Assembly (NCBI GenBank): GCA_045613765.1
Contig: JAZLBO010000018.1
Location: 71,605-135,604, forward strand
DNA from: RGIG4097 sp045613765
GTDB taxonomy: Bacteria > Bacillota > Clostridia > Christensenellales > CAG-917
Reading direction: 5' to 3'
DNA: 64,000 nt
Made by a program: the position numbers and the translations under genes. Shown here piece by piece: positions 9,220-18,194 of the stretch; positions within the stretch are counted from its first letter, which is position 1, and each line of letters starts with the position of its first letter. The notes beneath the pieces were generated by a model, which ran no database searches, had not been told where the DNA came from, and saw only the letters and a list, made by a program, of their open reading frames with translations.

Positions 9220-9987
9220 ATGAAGATTTGGGAAGGGATAGTCCTTGGATTAATACAAGGACTCACAGAATTTTTGCCCGTTTCATCATCTGGACACCTG
9301 CTGTTTTTTGAAAAATTGGGTGTTGGAAAGGAAGACATATTCTTTAACGTTTGTATGCACATAGGCACGCTACTGTCCGTCCTTGTCGCCACCAAAAATA
9401 CGTGGGTTGGACTTGTGAAAAATATACGCGACAAAACCAACCTTTGTCTTGTCGTTTCTTGCTTGCCAACAGTGGCAATCGCCCTTTTGATAAAAGCCTT
9501 TGCACCGGGCCTAATTGAAGGGGATTATCTACCCCTTGGATTTATGGCTACATCTGTGTTGTTGATATGTTGCGAAAAACTGAAAATTGCACAAAACAAC
9601 ACTTTATCTATCAAATCAAGCATATTAAGTGGCGTATTTCAAGGAATAGCAGTTTTGCCGGGGATTTCAAGAAGTGGAGCAACAATAACTGCTTTACGTC
9701 TTTCCGGGGTGGATAAAAAGACCAGTGCCGACTTCTCTTTTTTGATGTCTATCCCCATAATTATAGGCTCTCTTATCCTTGAAAGTGTTGACCTTTTCAA
9801 TGGGGAATTCAGCGTCAATTCAAGTGATATTGCGCCATTGATTTTGGGCACTTTGACGGCTTTTGTGTCGGGCTATTTTGCCATAAAATTTTTCTTGAAT
9901 CTTGTCAAAAGCAAGTCCGTCACACCCTTTGCAATATACACTTTTTTGATGTCCATTGCTTCATTTGTGGTTGTGTATTTCCGTTGA
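9220..9987 (+). CDS. uppP: Undecaprenyl-diphosphate phosphatase UppP (BacA)
   Basis: 255 residues, several membrane segments, and both family motifs: QGLTEFLPVSSSGHL (about 14-28) and PGISRSGAT (about 147-155). It removes a phosphate from undecaprenyl diphosphate to regenerate the lipid carrier for peptidoglycan and other wall polymers, and confers basal bacitracin tolerance. It is divergent from ychF and followed at once by a strong terminator. Length is typical. Confidence 0.95.
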   Translation: MKIWEGIVLGLIQGLTEFLPVSSSGHLLFFEKLGVGKEDIFFNVCMHIGTLLSVLVATKNTWVGLVKNIRDKTNLCLVVSCLPTVAIALLIKAFAPGLIEGDYLPLGFMATSVLLICCEKLKIAQNNTLSIKSSILSGVFQGIAVLPGISRSGATITALRLSGVDKKTSADFSFLMSIPIIIGSLILESVDLFNGEFSVNSSDIAPLILGTLTAFVSGYFAIKFFLNLVKSKSVTPFAIYTFLMSIASFVVVYFR

Positions 9988-10010
9988 AAAATATTTTGGA
10001 AAAATACAAA

Positions 10011-10034
10011 AAAAGACGGCGCGCGCCGTCTTTT
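10011..10034. terminator. Bidirectional intrinsic terminator
   Basis: A perfect palindrome (GACGGCGC/GCGCCGTC, 10015-10030) flanked by A4 and T4, between converging uppP and the small membrane protein gene. Confidence 0.9.
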
Positions 10035-10063
10035 CTTTGTTGTTGTATCGTGCTACGACAAGT

Positions 10064-10513
10064 TTACACTAAACCACGATTGCGAATTGCATCAATGATT
10101 GTTTCAATATCATTTTGGCTGACGTGTTCAAACTCATAAGTGAGTGTATCGCCTGTTTTCAAAAGGAATTCATATTCAAGTTCTCTCTTGAAACCCTTTT
10201 CCACCACTGAAACACGAACGATATCATCAAAGCGAACGGTGACACCAGCACTGTCATGGCCATTGATTTCGGGATCATCATTGAAAGTGATTGTATCTCC
10301 TGTGATTTCGACGGTCTTGCTTCTTTCCGTCCAAAAAACTAATCCTAAAATCAGTCCAAATATTCCTGCAAATACGCTAAGGAAGTAATAGCCACCACCT
10401 TTTATACATTGCAACACTATGCCAAGAATAACCAATGCAGCAAAAACTACAATGCCAAACAAGGCTGGCTTGACGGTCTTTCTATAAAATTTCTTTACTT
10501 TTTGTTTTTCCAT
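10064..10513 (-). CDS. Small membrane protein with two transmembrane segments, unknown function
   Basis: 149 residues starting at MEKQKVKKFYRK (10513), chosen because AAAAGGAG lies just upstream; the frame continues 38 codons further without a better SD. Two hydrophobic segments (about 14-33 and 40-58) are followed by a soluble C-terminal domain (about 62-149) rich in beta-strand patterns (VEITGDTITFND, VTVRFDDIVRVSV), which looks like the PH-like domains attached to small membrane proteins. I do not recognise a named family. Monocistronic by position. Confidence 0.7.
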   Translation of the reverse strand: MEKQKVKKFYRKTVKPALFGIVVFAALVILGIVLQCIKGGGYYFLSVFAGIFGLILGLVFWTERSKTVEITGDTITFNDDPEINGHDSAGVTVRFDDIVRVSVVEKGFKRELEYEFLLKTGDTLTYEFEHVSQNDIETIIDAIRNRGLV

Positions 10514-10726
10514 AGTTTTCTCCTTTTTAGAAGGGTTTTTTATTATTTTTGCCAACTGATAAAGTGTGTCAAAGTCTGCTTTTATTTCAGTCTTTGTTGC
10601 TTGCACAATTTTCCTTTTATAACACAATCAATATTTTAAGCATATAAATACAATATATAAAACATTGTTTCTTGCAATATTACAAAATTTGATTGTGTTT
10701 ATTTTATCGTTGGTTTTGGGTTGATT

Positions 10727-12412
10727 TTACTCTGCGTGACACACGTTCAAGTTGCAAGCAAACACTCTTGCTTCATAGGGACGGAGTGTTGCGCCAATTT
10801 CATCATCATAGTTTGAAAGCACTTCTTTTGCCATAGGGCAGAGATGTTTCAATGCCTTCTTTGATGACAATGTCTTTTCTGAAAGGTTGATGATGACTGT
10901 GAGTTTTGTGCCGTCTTCGCCCAGTTTGTCATATACAAACAGTTGCTTGTGTCCTTTCAAGTGAAGATTGAATTGACCGTATATTGCTGCATCTGCATAT
11001 TCCTTTCTAAGTGCGATTGCTTTACGATAGAAATTCAGTTGTGAATTGGGGTCATTTTCTTGGCTTGCCACGTTGACTTCGGTGTAGTTGGGGTTGACGG
11101 TGTACCAAGGTGTGCCTGTTGTAAAACCTGCATTTTCACTGCCGTCCCATTGGACAGGTGTACGAGCATTGTCACGAGCAGCATACTTTGCCATCTTCAT
11201 AATTCTCTTTTCACTGAAGACTTTGAGTTTTTCAAGCAATTTCTTTGTGGAGAAGGTGTTTACGTCTGCAAAATCTTCCCACTTTTCATAGTCAAGGTTG
11301 GACATACCAATTTCTTGACCTTGATAGACAAATTGTGCGCCACTAAGGAAGGTGTACATTGTACAAAGAGCCTTACCACTTTCAAAACGGTACTTTTCAC
11401 TGCCATATCTTGAAATATTGCGAGGTTGATCGTGATTTTCAATGTAGTTTGCGTTCCAACCCTTGCCGTAGAGTTTTGTTTGCCAATTATTGTAGATTTT
11501 CTTCAACTTTTTGAGGCTAAATGGCAAGCGCAACCAACTTATCATAAAGCAATCTGCTTCCATGTGTTGAAAACCGAACATCATATCAAGGACTCTATCT
11601 TCCCCTGCCACGTATTTCAGTGCATTTTTGGGTGTCATCATAGGTGCTTCGCCCAGTTGCATTCTGTCGCCATATTCCTTGACCACTTCTCTATACTCTT
11701 GAAGGTATTTGAGAAGGTTAGGACCGGGGGAATAATGTTCCATACCTCTTGCTGCAGGCAAGGGGAAACCGTTTGGAAGTCCCTCTTTTTTGGAAATATA
11801 CGTGATGACGTCTTCTCTAAATCCGTCAACGCCCATATCAAGCCAATATCGCATAATCTTCTTGACTTCTTCACGGACTGCAGGATTATCGTGGTTGAGA
11901 TCGGGTTGTTCTACTGCAAACAAGTGGAGATAATATTCTCCTCTTTCTTCGTTCCACTTCCAACCATCTCCGGGGAAAGTTGCCATCCAGTTGTTGGGGA
12001 ATTTCTTTCCGTCCTTGCCCTTGCCGGGACGCCAAATATAATAATCTTTATACTTGGGATCACCTGCGCAAGATTTTTTGAACCACTCGTGTTGATCACT
12101 TGTGTGGTTGATGACAAGATCCATTATAACTTTAAGTCCACGTGCGTGTGCGCCATCAAGGACTGCCTTGAAATCATCATTTGTGCCATACTCGGGATTG
12201 ATATTGTAATAGTCTGCAATATCATATCCATAGTCTGCTTGGGGTGATGCATAAAGAGGTGAAAACCATATTGCATCAACACCAAGGCTCTTGATGTAAT
12301 CCAACTTGTCAAGTATGCCTTTGAGATCGCCTATACCATCTCCGTCGCCGTCTTTGAAGGAACGGGGCCACACTTGATAAACACACATTTCCTTATACCA
12401 TTGTTTGGACAT
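10727..12412 (-). CDS. GH13 oligo-1,6-glucosidase / alpha-glucosidase
   Basis: 561 residues, no signal peptide, so cytoplasmic. A GH13 TIM barrel with the Ca-binding loop DGDGDGIGD (21-29), INHTS (101-105), GFREDV with nucleophile Asp201, acid/base Glu255 in LGEA, and ENHDQPR with Asp328. The residue after the nucleophile is Val, which in characterised GH13_31 enzymes goes with alpha-1,6 specificity; this predicts isomaltose or branched oligosaccharide hydrolysis (inference). The usual Met before the Asp is Glu200. It would complement the glycogen genes at 40-50 kb by trimming branched oligosaccharides. Confidence 0.9.
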   Translation of the reverse strand: MSKQWYKEMCVYQVWPRSFKDGDGDGIGDLKGILDKLDYIKSLGVDAIWFSPLYASPQADYGYDIADYYNINPEYGTNDDFKAVLDGAHARGLKVIMDLVINHTSDQHEWFKKSCAGDPKYKDYYIWRPGKGKDGKKFPNNWMATFPGDGWKWNEERGEYYLHLFAVEQPDLNHDNPAVREEVKKIMRYWLDMGVDGFREDVITYISKKEGLPNGFPLPAARGMEHYSPGPNLLKYLQEYREVVKEYGDRMQLGEAPMMTPKNALKYVAGEDRVLDMMFGFQHMEADCFMISWLRLPFSLKKLKKIYNNWQTKLYGKGWNANYIENHDQPRNISRYGSEKYRFESGKALCTMYTFLSGAQFVYQGQEIGMSNLDYEKWEDFADVNTFSTKKLLEKLKVFSEKRIMKMAKYAARDNARTPVQWDGSENAGFTTGTPWYTVNPNYTEVNVASQENDPNSQLNFYRKAIALRKEYADAAIYGQFNLHLKGHKQLFVYDKLGEDGTKLTVIINLSEKTLSSKKALKHLCPMAKEVLSNYDDEIGATLRPYEARVFACNLNVCHAE

Positions 12413-12441
12413 AATTTTCTCCTTTTCTTATACCAAATACA

Positions 12442-12472
12442 ACAAAAGCGAGATTTTACCTCTCGCTTTTGT
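12442..12472 (-). terminator. Probable gyrA terminator
   Basis: A 12-bp perfect stem (12442-12453 with 12461-12472) and 7-nt loop just beyond the gyrA stop. The T-run on the minus strand is short. Confidence 0.7.
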
Positions 12473-12485
12473 GCAAATTAAGTGT

Positions 12486-15065
12486 TTATTCTGCGATTTG
12501 TTCAGTATTTTCTGCAACTGCAACTTCTGTTTCTTCGCCTTGGTTTTCTTTGACGATAACATTGCCGTCTTCGTCATATTCAACTTCGGGTGCTTCTTCT
12601 TCGTAGGGTGCAAGTGCCACTGAAACAACGGTTGCCTTATCGTTCTTAAGACGCATAATTCTCACGCCTTGTGTTGTTCTACCGATACGGCTGATTTCGT
12701 CTGCGTGGACACGGATGACGATGCCGTTGTCTGTGATCATCATGACGTCTGCGTTGTCGTCGAGAACCTTCAAGTTGACAAGGTCGCCTGTCTTATCGTT
12801 GAAGACACCTGCCTTGACGCCCTTACCTGCTCTGCCTTGGAGAGGATATTCTGTGACAGAACTTCTCTTGCCGTAGCCTTGTGAGGTGATTGTCAAGATT
12901 TCGCTATTTTCGTGGACGACTGCAAGGTCAACCATATAAGCACCTTCTGCAAGACGCATTGACTTGACGCCCATTGCTGTTCTACCAACAAGACGGACTG
13001 TGTTTTCATTGAAACGGATGCAGTAGCCTTCGCTTGATGCCATGATGAGTTCATCATTGCCTGTTGTGAGAACTGCTTCAATGAGTTCGTCGTCTTCATT
13101 GAACTTGATTGCGATCTTGCCGTTGCGCTTGACTGATTCAAATTCTGTCAATGCAGTACGCTTGATAAGACCTTGTTTTGTTGCAAGGATAAGGTTGAAA
13201 CCTTCCTTTTCTTCGGGCAAACGAAGGATTGCTTGCACCTTTTCGCCGGGAACGAGTTGGAGAAGGTTGACCATTGCTCTGCCACGTGCAGTCTTTGATG
13301 CTTCGGGGATTTCCCAACCCTTCAAGACAAATGCTTTTCCAAGGTTTGTGAAGAACATCAAGTCTTGGTGTGTATGTGCGATAAAGAGTTTTTCAACAAA
13401 GTCGTCATCTTTTGCCTTGTGGCCTGTGATACCAACGCCACCACGGTGTTGTGAGTGATATTCGCTCACTGCTTGACGCTTGATGTATCCACCGTGTGTC
13501 ATGCTGACAACGATATCTTCTTGTTCGATAAGGTCACCGATATCCAATTCAGAGTAGTCATAACTGAGTTCTGAAAGTCTGGGTGTTGCAAATCTTTGTT
13601 TGATTTCAAGCATTTCATCAACAATAATTTGGTCGATTGCCTCTGTTGATGCAAGGATACGGTTGTATTCTTGGATTTCTGCGTGCTTTTGTTCAAGTTC
13701 TTCCTTGATTTTCTCCACTTCAAGCCCTGTAAGACGTTGCAAACGCATTTCAAGGATTGATACGGCTTGGACTTCGTCAAGGGCAAAGCGTGCTGTTAAA
13801 TTGGCTATTGCGCCTTGTCTATCGGGGCTCTTTTTGAGAAGTTCAACAACTTCATCAATGTTGGCAAGTGCCACTGCAAGACCTTCAAGGATGTGTGCTC
13901 TTTCTTGTGCTTTTTCAAGGTCAAACTTGGTGCGACGTGTGATGACGTCTTCTTGGTGCACGATATAATTTTCAAGGATTTCCTTAAGGTTGAGGATCTT
14001 AGGAACACCATCAACGAGTGCAAGAAGAATCATTGAATTGTTGACTTGAAGTTGTGTTTGCTTGAAGAGTGTATTAAGGACAACTTGTGCATTGTAGTCC
14101 TTCTTTGTTTCAACGACGATACGCATACCGTGACGGTCTGTTTCTTCGCTGATGTCTGCAATACCTTCAATCTTCTTATCTTTGACTTGATCTGCAATAT
14201 TTTCAATAAGTCTTGCTTTGTTTACTTGATAAGGGATTTCTGTGATGATGATCTTGCTTCTGCCATTGGGGAGTTCTTCGATTTCTGTCTTTGCGCGAAG
14301 AACTGCAGAGCCCTTACCTGTGCGATATGCTTGCTTGATTGCTGCTCTACCAAGGATAAGTGCGCCAGTGGGATAGTCAGGAGCAGGGATATATTCCATA
14401 AGATCGTCAACTGACAGTTCGGGATTTTGGATGAGAGCAACTGTTGCATCAATAACTTCGCCCATATTGTGAGGAGGAATTGATGTTGCCATACCAACTG
14501 CGATACCGTCAGAGCCGTTTACGAGAAGGTTGGGGAATCTTGAAGGAAGAACAACGGGTTGTTCACGTGTGTCATCAAAGTTGGGATAGAGATCAACAGT
14601 CTTTTTGTCGATATCTCTAATCATTTCAAGAGCAACTTTGCTGAGTCTTGCTTCGGTATAACGATATGCTGCAGCAGGATCGCCGTCAACTGAGCCGAAG
14701 TTTCCGTGGCCTTCAACAAGGGGACATCTAATTGAGAAGTCTTGTGCAAGACGTACCATTGCATCATAGACTGAACTATCGCCGTGGGGGTGGTATTTAC
14801 CAAGCACTTCACCGACGACCATAGCGCTCTTTCTAAAGGGCTTGTCGGGGGTAAGGCCAAGTTCGTTCATAGCATAGAGAATTCTACGATGAACAGGTTT
14901 CAAACCGTCACGGACATCAGGAATTGCACGTGATACGTTGACTGCCATTGCATAACTGATAAATGACTTTTTCAGTTCTTGTTGGACTTCAAGATTGACT
15001 ATCTTGCTATCATTCAAATGTTCTACGTATTCTGTATTCTTAAAATCATTAATTTTGATTGCCAT
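12486..15065 (-). CDS. gyrA: DNA gyrase subunit A
   Basis: 859 residues. The breakage-reunion domain holds catalytic Tyr136 in RYTEARLSK and the quinolone region HGDSSVYD with Ser97 and Asp101 (E. coli Ser83 and Asp87), the drug-sensitive state. The C-terminal beta-pinwheel has repeated blades; the first-blade GyrA box reads QHRGGVG rather than QRRGGKG, a weaker match. The last 50 residues are acidic. With GyrB it introduces negative supercoils. It follows gyrB by 12 bp. Confidence 0.97.
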   Translation of the reverse strand: MAIKINDFKNTEYVEHLNDSKIVNLEVQQELKKSFISYAMAVNVSRAIPDVRDGLKPVHRRILYAMNELGLTPDKPFRKSAMVVGEVLGKYHPHGDSSVYDAMVRLAQDFSIRCPLVEGHGNFGSVDGDPAAAYRYTEARLSKVALEMIRDIDKKTVDLYPNFDDTREQPVVLPSRFPNLLVNGSDGIAVGMATSIPPHNMGEVIDATVALIQNPELSVDDLMEYIPAPDYPTGALILGRAAIKQAYRTGKGSAVLRAKTEIEELPNGRSKIIITEIPYQVNKARLIENIADQVKDKKIEGIADISEETDRHGMRIVVETKKDYNAQVVLNTLFKQTQLQVNNSMILLALVDGVPKILNLKEILENYIVHQEDVITRRTKFDLEKAQERAHILEGLAVALANIDEVVELLKKSPDRQGAIANLTARFALDEVQAVSILEMRLQRLTGLEVEKIKEELEQKHAEIQEYNRILASTEAIDQIIVDEMLEIKQRFATPRLSELSYDYSELDIGDLIEQEDIVVSMTHGGYIKRQAVSEYHSQHRGGVGITGHKAKDDDFVEKLFIAHTHQDLMFFTNLGKAFVLKGWEIPEASKTARGRAMVNLLQLVPGEKVQAILRLPEEKEGFNLILATKQGLIKRTALTEFESVKRNGKIAIKFNEDDELIEAVLTTGNDELIMASSEGYCIRFNENTVRLVGRTAMGVKSMRLAEGAYMVDLAVVHENSEILTITSQGYGKRSSVTEYPLQGRAGKGVKAGVFNDKTGDLVNLKVLDDNADVMMITDNGIVIRVHADEISRIGRTTQGVRIMRLKNDKATVVSVALAPYEEEAPEVEYDEDGNVIVKENQGEETEVAVAENTEQIAE

Positions 15066-15077
15066 AGTATCTCCTCC

Positions 15078-16985
15078 TTAAATGTCCAAATCTTCAACGA
15101 GTTTTGCGTTTTCTTCGATAAACTGACGACGAAGTTCAGGTTGTTCACCCATAAGGATTGTAAAGAGTTCGTCTGCTGCGATTGCATCTTCCATTGTGAC
15201 TTTGAGCAATGTACGTGTCTTGGGATCCATTGTTGTGTCAAAGAGTTGGTCGGGGTTCATTTCACCAAGACCTTTATATCTTTGCAAATCCCAGCCCTTT
15301 CTGCCGTTTTCTTCATAGAACTTGTTGAGTGCATCATCATCATAGAAATAATGCTCTTGCTTGCCCTTTGAAAGTTTGTAGAGAGGGGGTTGTGCGATAT
15401 ACACGTGGCCGTTTTCAATAAGGGGACGCATGAAACGGAAGAAGAATGTGAGCATAAGGATACGGATATGGCTGCCGTCAACGTCAGCGTCGGTCATGCA
15501 GATGATTCTGTCATAACGGAGTTTGCTTTCGTCATAGTCAGTGTTGATACCACAACCAAATGCTGTGATCATTGCTTTGATTTCTTCGTTTTCAAGGACC
15601 TTGTGAAGTCTTGCCTTTTCAACGTTCAAGATCTTGCCACGGAGAGGAAGGATTGCTTGGAATCTACGGTCACGGCCTTGCTTTGCACTGCCACCTGCAG
15701 AGTCACCTTCGACGAGGTAAATTTCACAGTGTTTAGGGTTCTTATCAGTACAGTCTGCAAGTTTGCCGGGAAGTGTTGTAGATTCAAGTGCGCTCTTTCT
15801 TCGTGCAGTTTCTCTTGCTGCTCTTGCTGCTTCTCTTGCTCTTTGTGCTGTGATTGTCTTTAAGATAAGTTCCTTTGCTTCTCTGGGATGTTCTTCAAGA
15901 TATGTGCCAAAACCTTCTGTGACGCCCTTTGAAACTGCTGCACGCATACTGCTGTTGCCGAGTTTTGTCTTGGTTTGTCCTTCAAATTGAGGTTCTGCAA
16001 TCTTGACGGAGATGACTGCTGTCAAACCTTCTCTTACGTCTTCGCCAGAGAGTTTGTCTGCGCCTTTCAAGATGCCCATACGTGTGCCGTATTCATTGAT
16101 GACCTTGGAGAGTGCAGATTTGAAACCTTCAAGGTGTGTGCCACCTTCTTCGGTGTTGATGTTGTTTGCAAAGGTGAGGATTGTATCTGAATAACTGTCG
16201 TTGTATTGCATTGCAACTTCAACTTCGCTATCAACGTATTTTGCGTCAAAGTAAATGACGTTTTCAAAGATTGTTTCCTTTGTTTTGTTAAGGCTTTCTA
16301 CAAATGAAATGATACCACCTTCATAGCAGAAGACTTCTCTCTTTTCAGGCTCAACTCTTTGGTCTGCGATTTCGATTGTAAGACCTTTGTTGAGGTATGC
16401 AAGTTCACGAAGACGTGACTTGATTGATTCATAGTTGAATTCGAGAGTTTCAAAGATTTCTGCATCAGGGTAGAATGTGACGATTGTGCCTGTTTCTTCT
16501 GTTTCGCCAACAACTGCCAAGGGACGTTCTGCAATACCACGATTGAAACGTACTCTGTGGATCTTGCCATTTTGCTTGACTTCTGCAACGAGCCATTCTG
16601 AAAGTGCGTTAACGCAAGACACACCAACGCCGTGCAAACCACCAGAGATCTTGTAGCCACCGTTGCCGAATTTGCCACCTGCGTGAAGTTTTGTGAGAAC
16701 AACTTCAACTGCTGATCTGCCTTCGGTGGGGTGAATACCCGTGGGGATACCTCTGCCGTTGTCTGTGACGCGCACTGCACCGTCTGCAAGGATTTCTACT
16801 GTAATGTGTGTGCAGTAGCCTGCAAGTGCTTCGTCGATTGAGTTGTCAACAACTTCTGTCACAAGGTGATGAAGTCCTCTTGTGTCCGTTGAGCCGATAT
16901 ACATACCGGGACGCTTTCTAACAGGATCAAGACCTTCAAGCACCTGAATATCGGATTCATTGTAACTGTGTTTTACCTCTTCCAT
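15078..16985 (-). CDS. gyrB: DNA gyrase subunit B
   Basis: 635 residues: a GHKL ATPase domain (EVVDNSIDEALAGYC, DNGRGIP, GLHGVG), a transducer domain, a TOPRIM domain (EGDSAGGSAKQGRDR, PLRGKILN, and DADVDGSHI), and the C-terminal tail ending RQFIEENAKLVEDLDI. It supplies the ATPase of gyrase. Strong SD (AGGAGG). Its upstream region carries a DnaA-box cluster. In the ancestral origin order gyrB follows recF on the dnaA strand; here gyrB-gyrA are on the other strand, about 11 kb from dnaA. Confidence 0.98.
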   Translation of the reverse strand: MEEVKHSYNESDIQVLEGLDPVRKRPGMYIGSTDTRGLHHLVTEVVDNSIDEALAGYCTHITVEILADGAVRVTDNGRGIPTGIHPTEGRSAVEVVLTKLHAGGKFGNGGYKISGGLHGVGVSCVNALSEWLVAEVKQNGKIHRVRFNRGIAERPLAVVGETEETGTIVTFYPDAEIFETLEFNYESIKSRLRELAYLNKGLTIEIADQRVEPEKREVFCYEGGIISFVESLNKTKETIFENVIYFDAKYVDSEVEVAMQYNDSYSDTILTFANNINTEEGGTHLEGFKSALSKVINEYGTRMGILKGADKLSGEDVREGLTAVISVKIAEPQFEGQTKTKLGNSSMRAAVSKGVTEGFGTYLEEHPREAKELILKTITAQRAREAARAARETARRKSALESTTLPGKLADCTDKNPKHCEIYLVEGDSAGGSAKQGRDRRFQAILPLRGKILNVEKARLHKVLENEEIKAMITAFGCGINTDYDESKLRYDRIICMTDADVDGSHIRILMLTFFFRFMRPLIENGHVYIAQPPLYKLSKGKQEHYFYDDDALNKFYEENGRKGWDLQRYKGLGEMNPDQLFDTTMDPKTRTLLKVTMEDAIAADELFTILMGEQPELRRQFIEENAKLVEDLDI

Positions 16986-17315
16986 TTTTCCTCCTAATAC
17001 TTATATAAGCAGTTAGTTAATTTATTTACATTATAATAAATATATTTTATTATAACTAATAACTTAAATAATAGCAAGTATTTTTTTGAAATTTTGTGGA
17101 TAAACAAGGGGTTTTCCACGGCAAAATTTGCATATTTGTGGAAATTTGGGGCTGTAAATCGGTTTCACCCACAGTTTTATCCACTTTTCCAAAGGTAATC
17201 CTCGTGTTTTTCTATGTTTTATTTGGCGATTTTTGTCGAAATTTGCAAGATTATTTTGACATATCAACCATTTCAATATATTGTTTTATATGAAATCATC
17301 AAATTTTGGTAAATT
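16986..17315. other. gyrB upstream region with DnaA-box cluster, candidate origin element
   Basis: 330 bp without a gene. About 16995-17080 is very AT-rich. Beside it lie DnaA-box-like sites: TGTGGATAA at 17095-17103 (perfect, minus orientation of TTATCCACA), TTTTCCACG at 17112-17120 (7/9), TGTGGAAAT at 17137-17145 (7/9) and TTATCCACT at 17177-17185 (8/9). The AT-rich stretch plus clustered boxes is what an unwinding region looks like, and transcription diverges from here. A TTGACA at 17256-17261 with TATATT at 17277-17282 may start the downstream operon. Origin function is inferred. Confidence 0.55.
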
Positions 17316-18194
17316 ATGGAAACCTACAAAAGATCCCTCTCAAAACACAAACTCGTTGTTGCCATATCCACTGCTCTCGTGGTGTTGCTCTTGATTTCTG
17401 CAACGCCCTTTATTGCCATGGCATCAACAGGCGACGTTTGGCTCGAAGATGAAGATGGTGTCAATGTGTTGCATTGGAATATACCAAGCAATAAGGACGA
17501 TATTGACGGATTTATCATCAAAATCAACGGCAATATCACCTATATTGAAGGCAACACGGCATCATACTTTGACATTACAGATTTGTTGCAAGACGCAGGC
17601 GAATACGACATTTCCGTCTATTCAAGTATCAATGGCGAAGAAGTGCTTATAGGCAGTTGTTCCACCATCACAACCATCACTCTCGGCAGTGTCACAAACC
17701 TTACTTTTAGCAAGGGGATTTTGTCTTGGAACAAGGTGGAACACGCAGACAAATATTGCGTGTTTGTCAACAACGTCTTTGTCGCAACAACAAATGAAAG
17801 TAATATCAATCTTGCATCAATACTTGCTTTAAGTGGCGAATATGATATCATAATCTTTCCTTTTAGTGAAAATGAGCATATTTTCTCAAGTGGTATATCT
17901 CGTAAAACAGTGGTGGTAAAATCTTCCATTGATTTGCCTATAGACGTGTATGTTTTCAACTATCTCAATGGCATAGTTGTGTCTTGGCAAGGTGTTGACG
18001 GTATGACGTATTCCTACACACTCACATCTTCAACGTCATCAATCTCAAACACCATCACAAACACAAATATCTCCTTTGAAAACCTTGAAGATGGCACGTA
18101 CACTTTCACTCTTTACGGCAATGACGGCAGTATTGATTACAATTTTGGCACAACCACGTTTAGCGTTGTCAATGGGCAGGTGAGTTATGAATAA
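17316..18194 (+). CDS. Exported protein with fibronectin type III-like modules, unknown function
   Basis: 292 residues. A basic N-terminus and hydrophobic stretch (about 13-36, ending FIAMAS) form a signal peptide. The rest reads as three beta modules of 75-90 residues, each opening with a pattern like V-x-x-LxxxxGxxxSW and a Tyr-rich strand (for example ILSWNKVEHADKYCVFVNN), typical of fibronectin III-like folds. No enzyme motif or sortase signal seen. It overlaps the next gene by 8 bp, so the two are co-translated. Probably a cell-surface adhesin-like or binding protein (inference). Confidence 0.75.
   Translation: METYKRSLSKHKLVVAISTALVVLLLISATPFIAMASTGDVWLEDEDGVNVLHWNIPSNKDDIDGFIIKINGNITYIEGNTASYFDITDLLQDAGEYDISVYSSINGEEVLIGSCSTITTITLGSVTNLTFSKGILSWNKVEHADKYCVFVNNVFVATTNESNINLASILALSGEYDIIIFPFSENEHIFSSGISRKTVVVKSSIDLPIDVYVFNYLNGIVVSWQGVDGMTYSYTLTSSTSSISNTITNTNISFENLEDGTYTFTLYGNDGSIDYNFGTTTFSVVNGQVSYE

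Noticed and set aside
11426..12247. 273-codon plus-strand frame
   Set aside because: Antisense to the GH13 gene with no SD or domain; shadow of the real gene.
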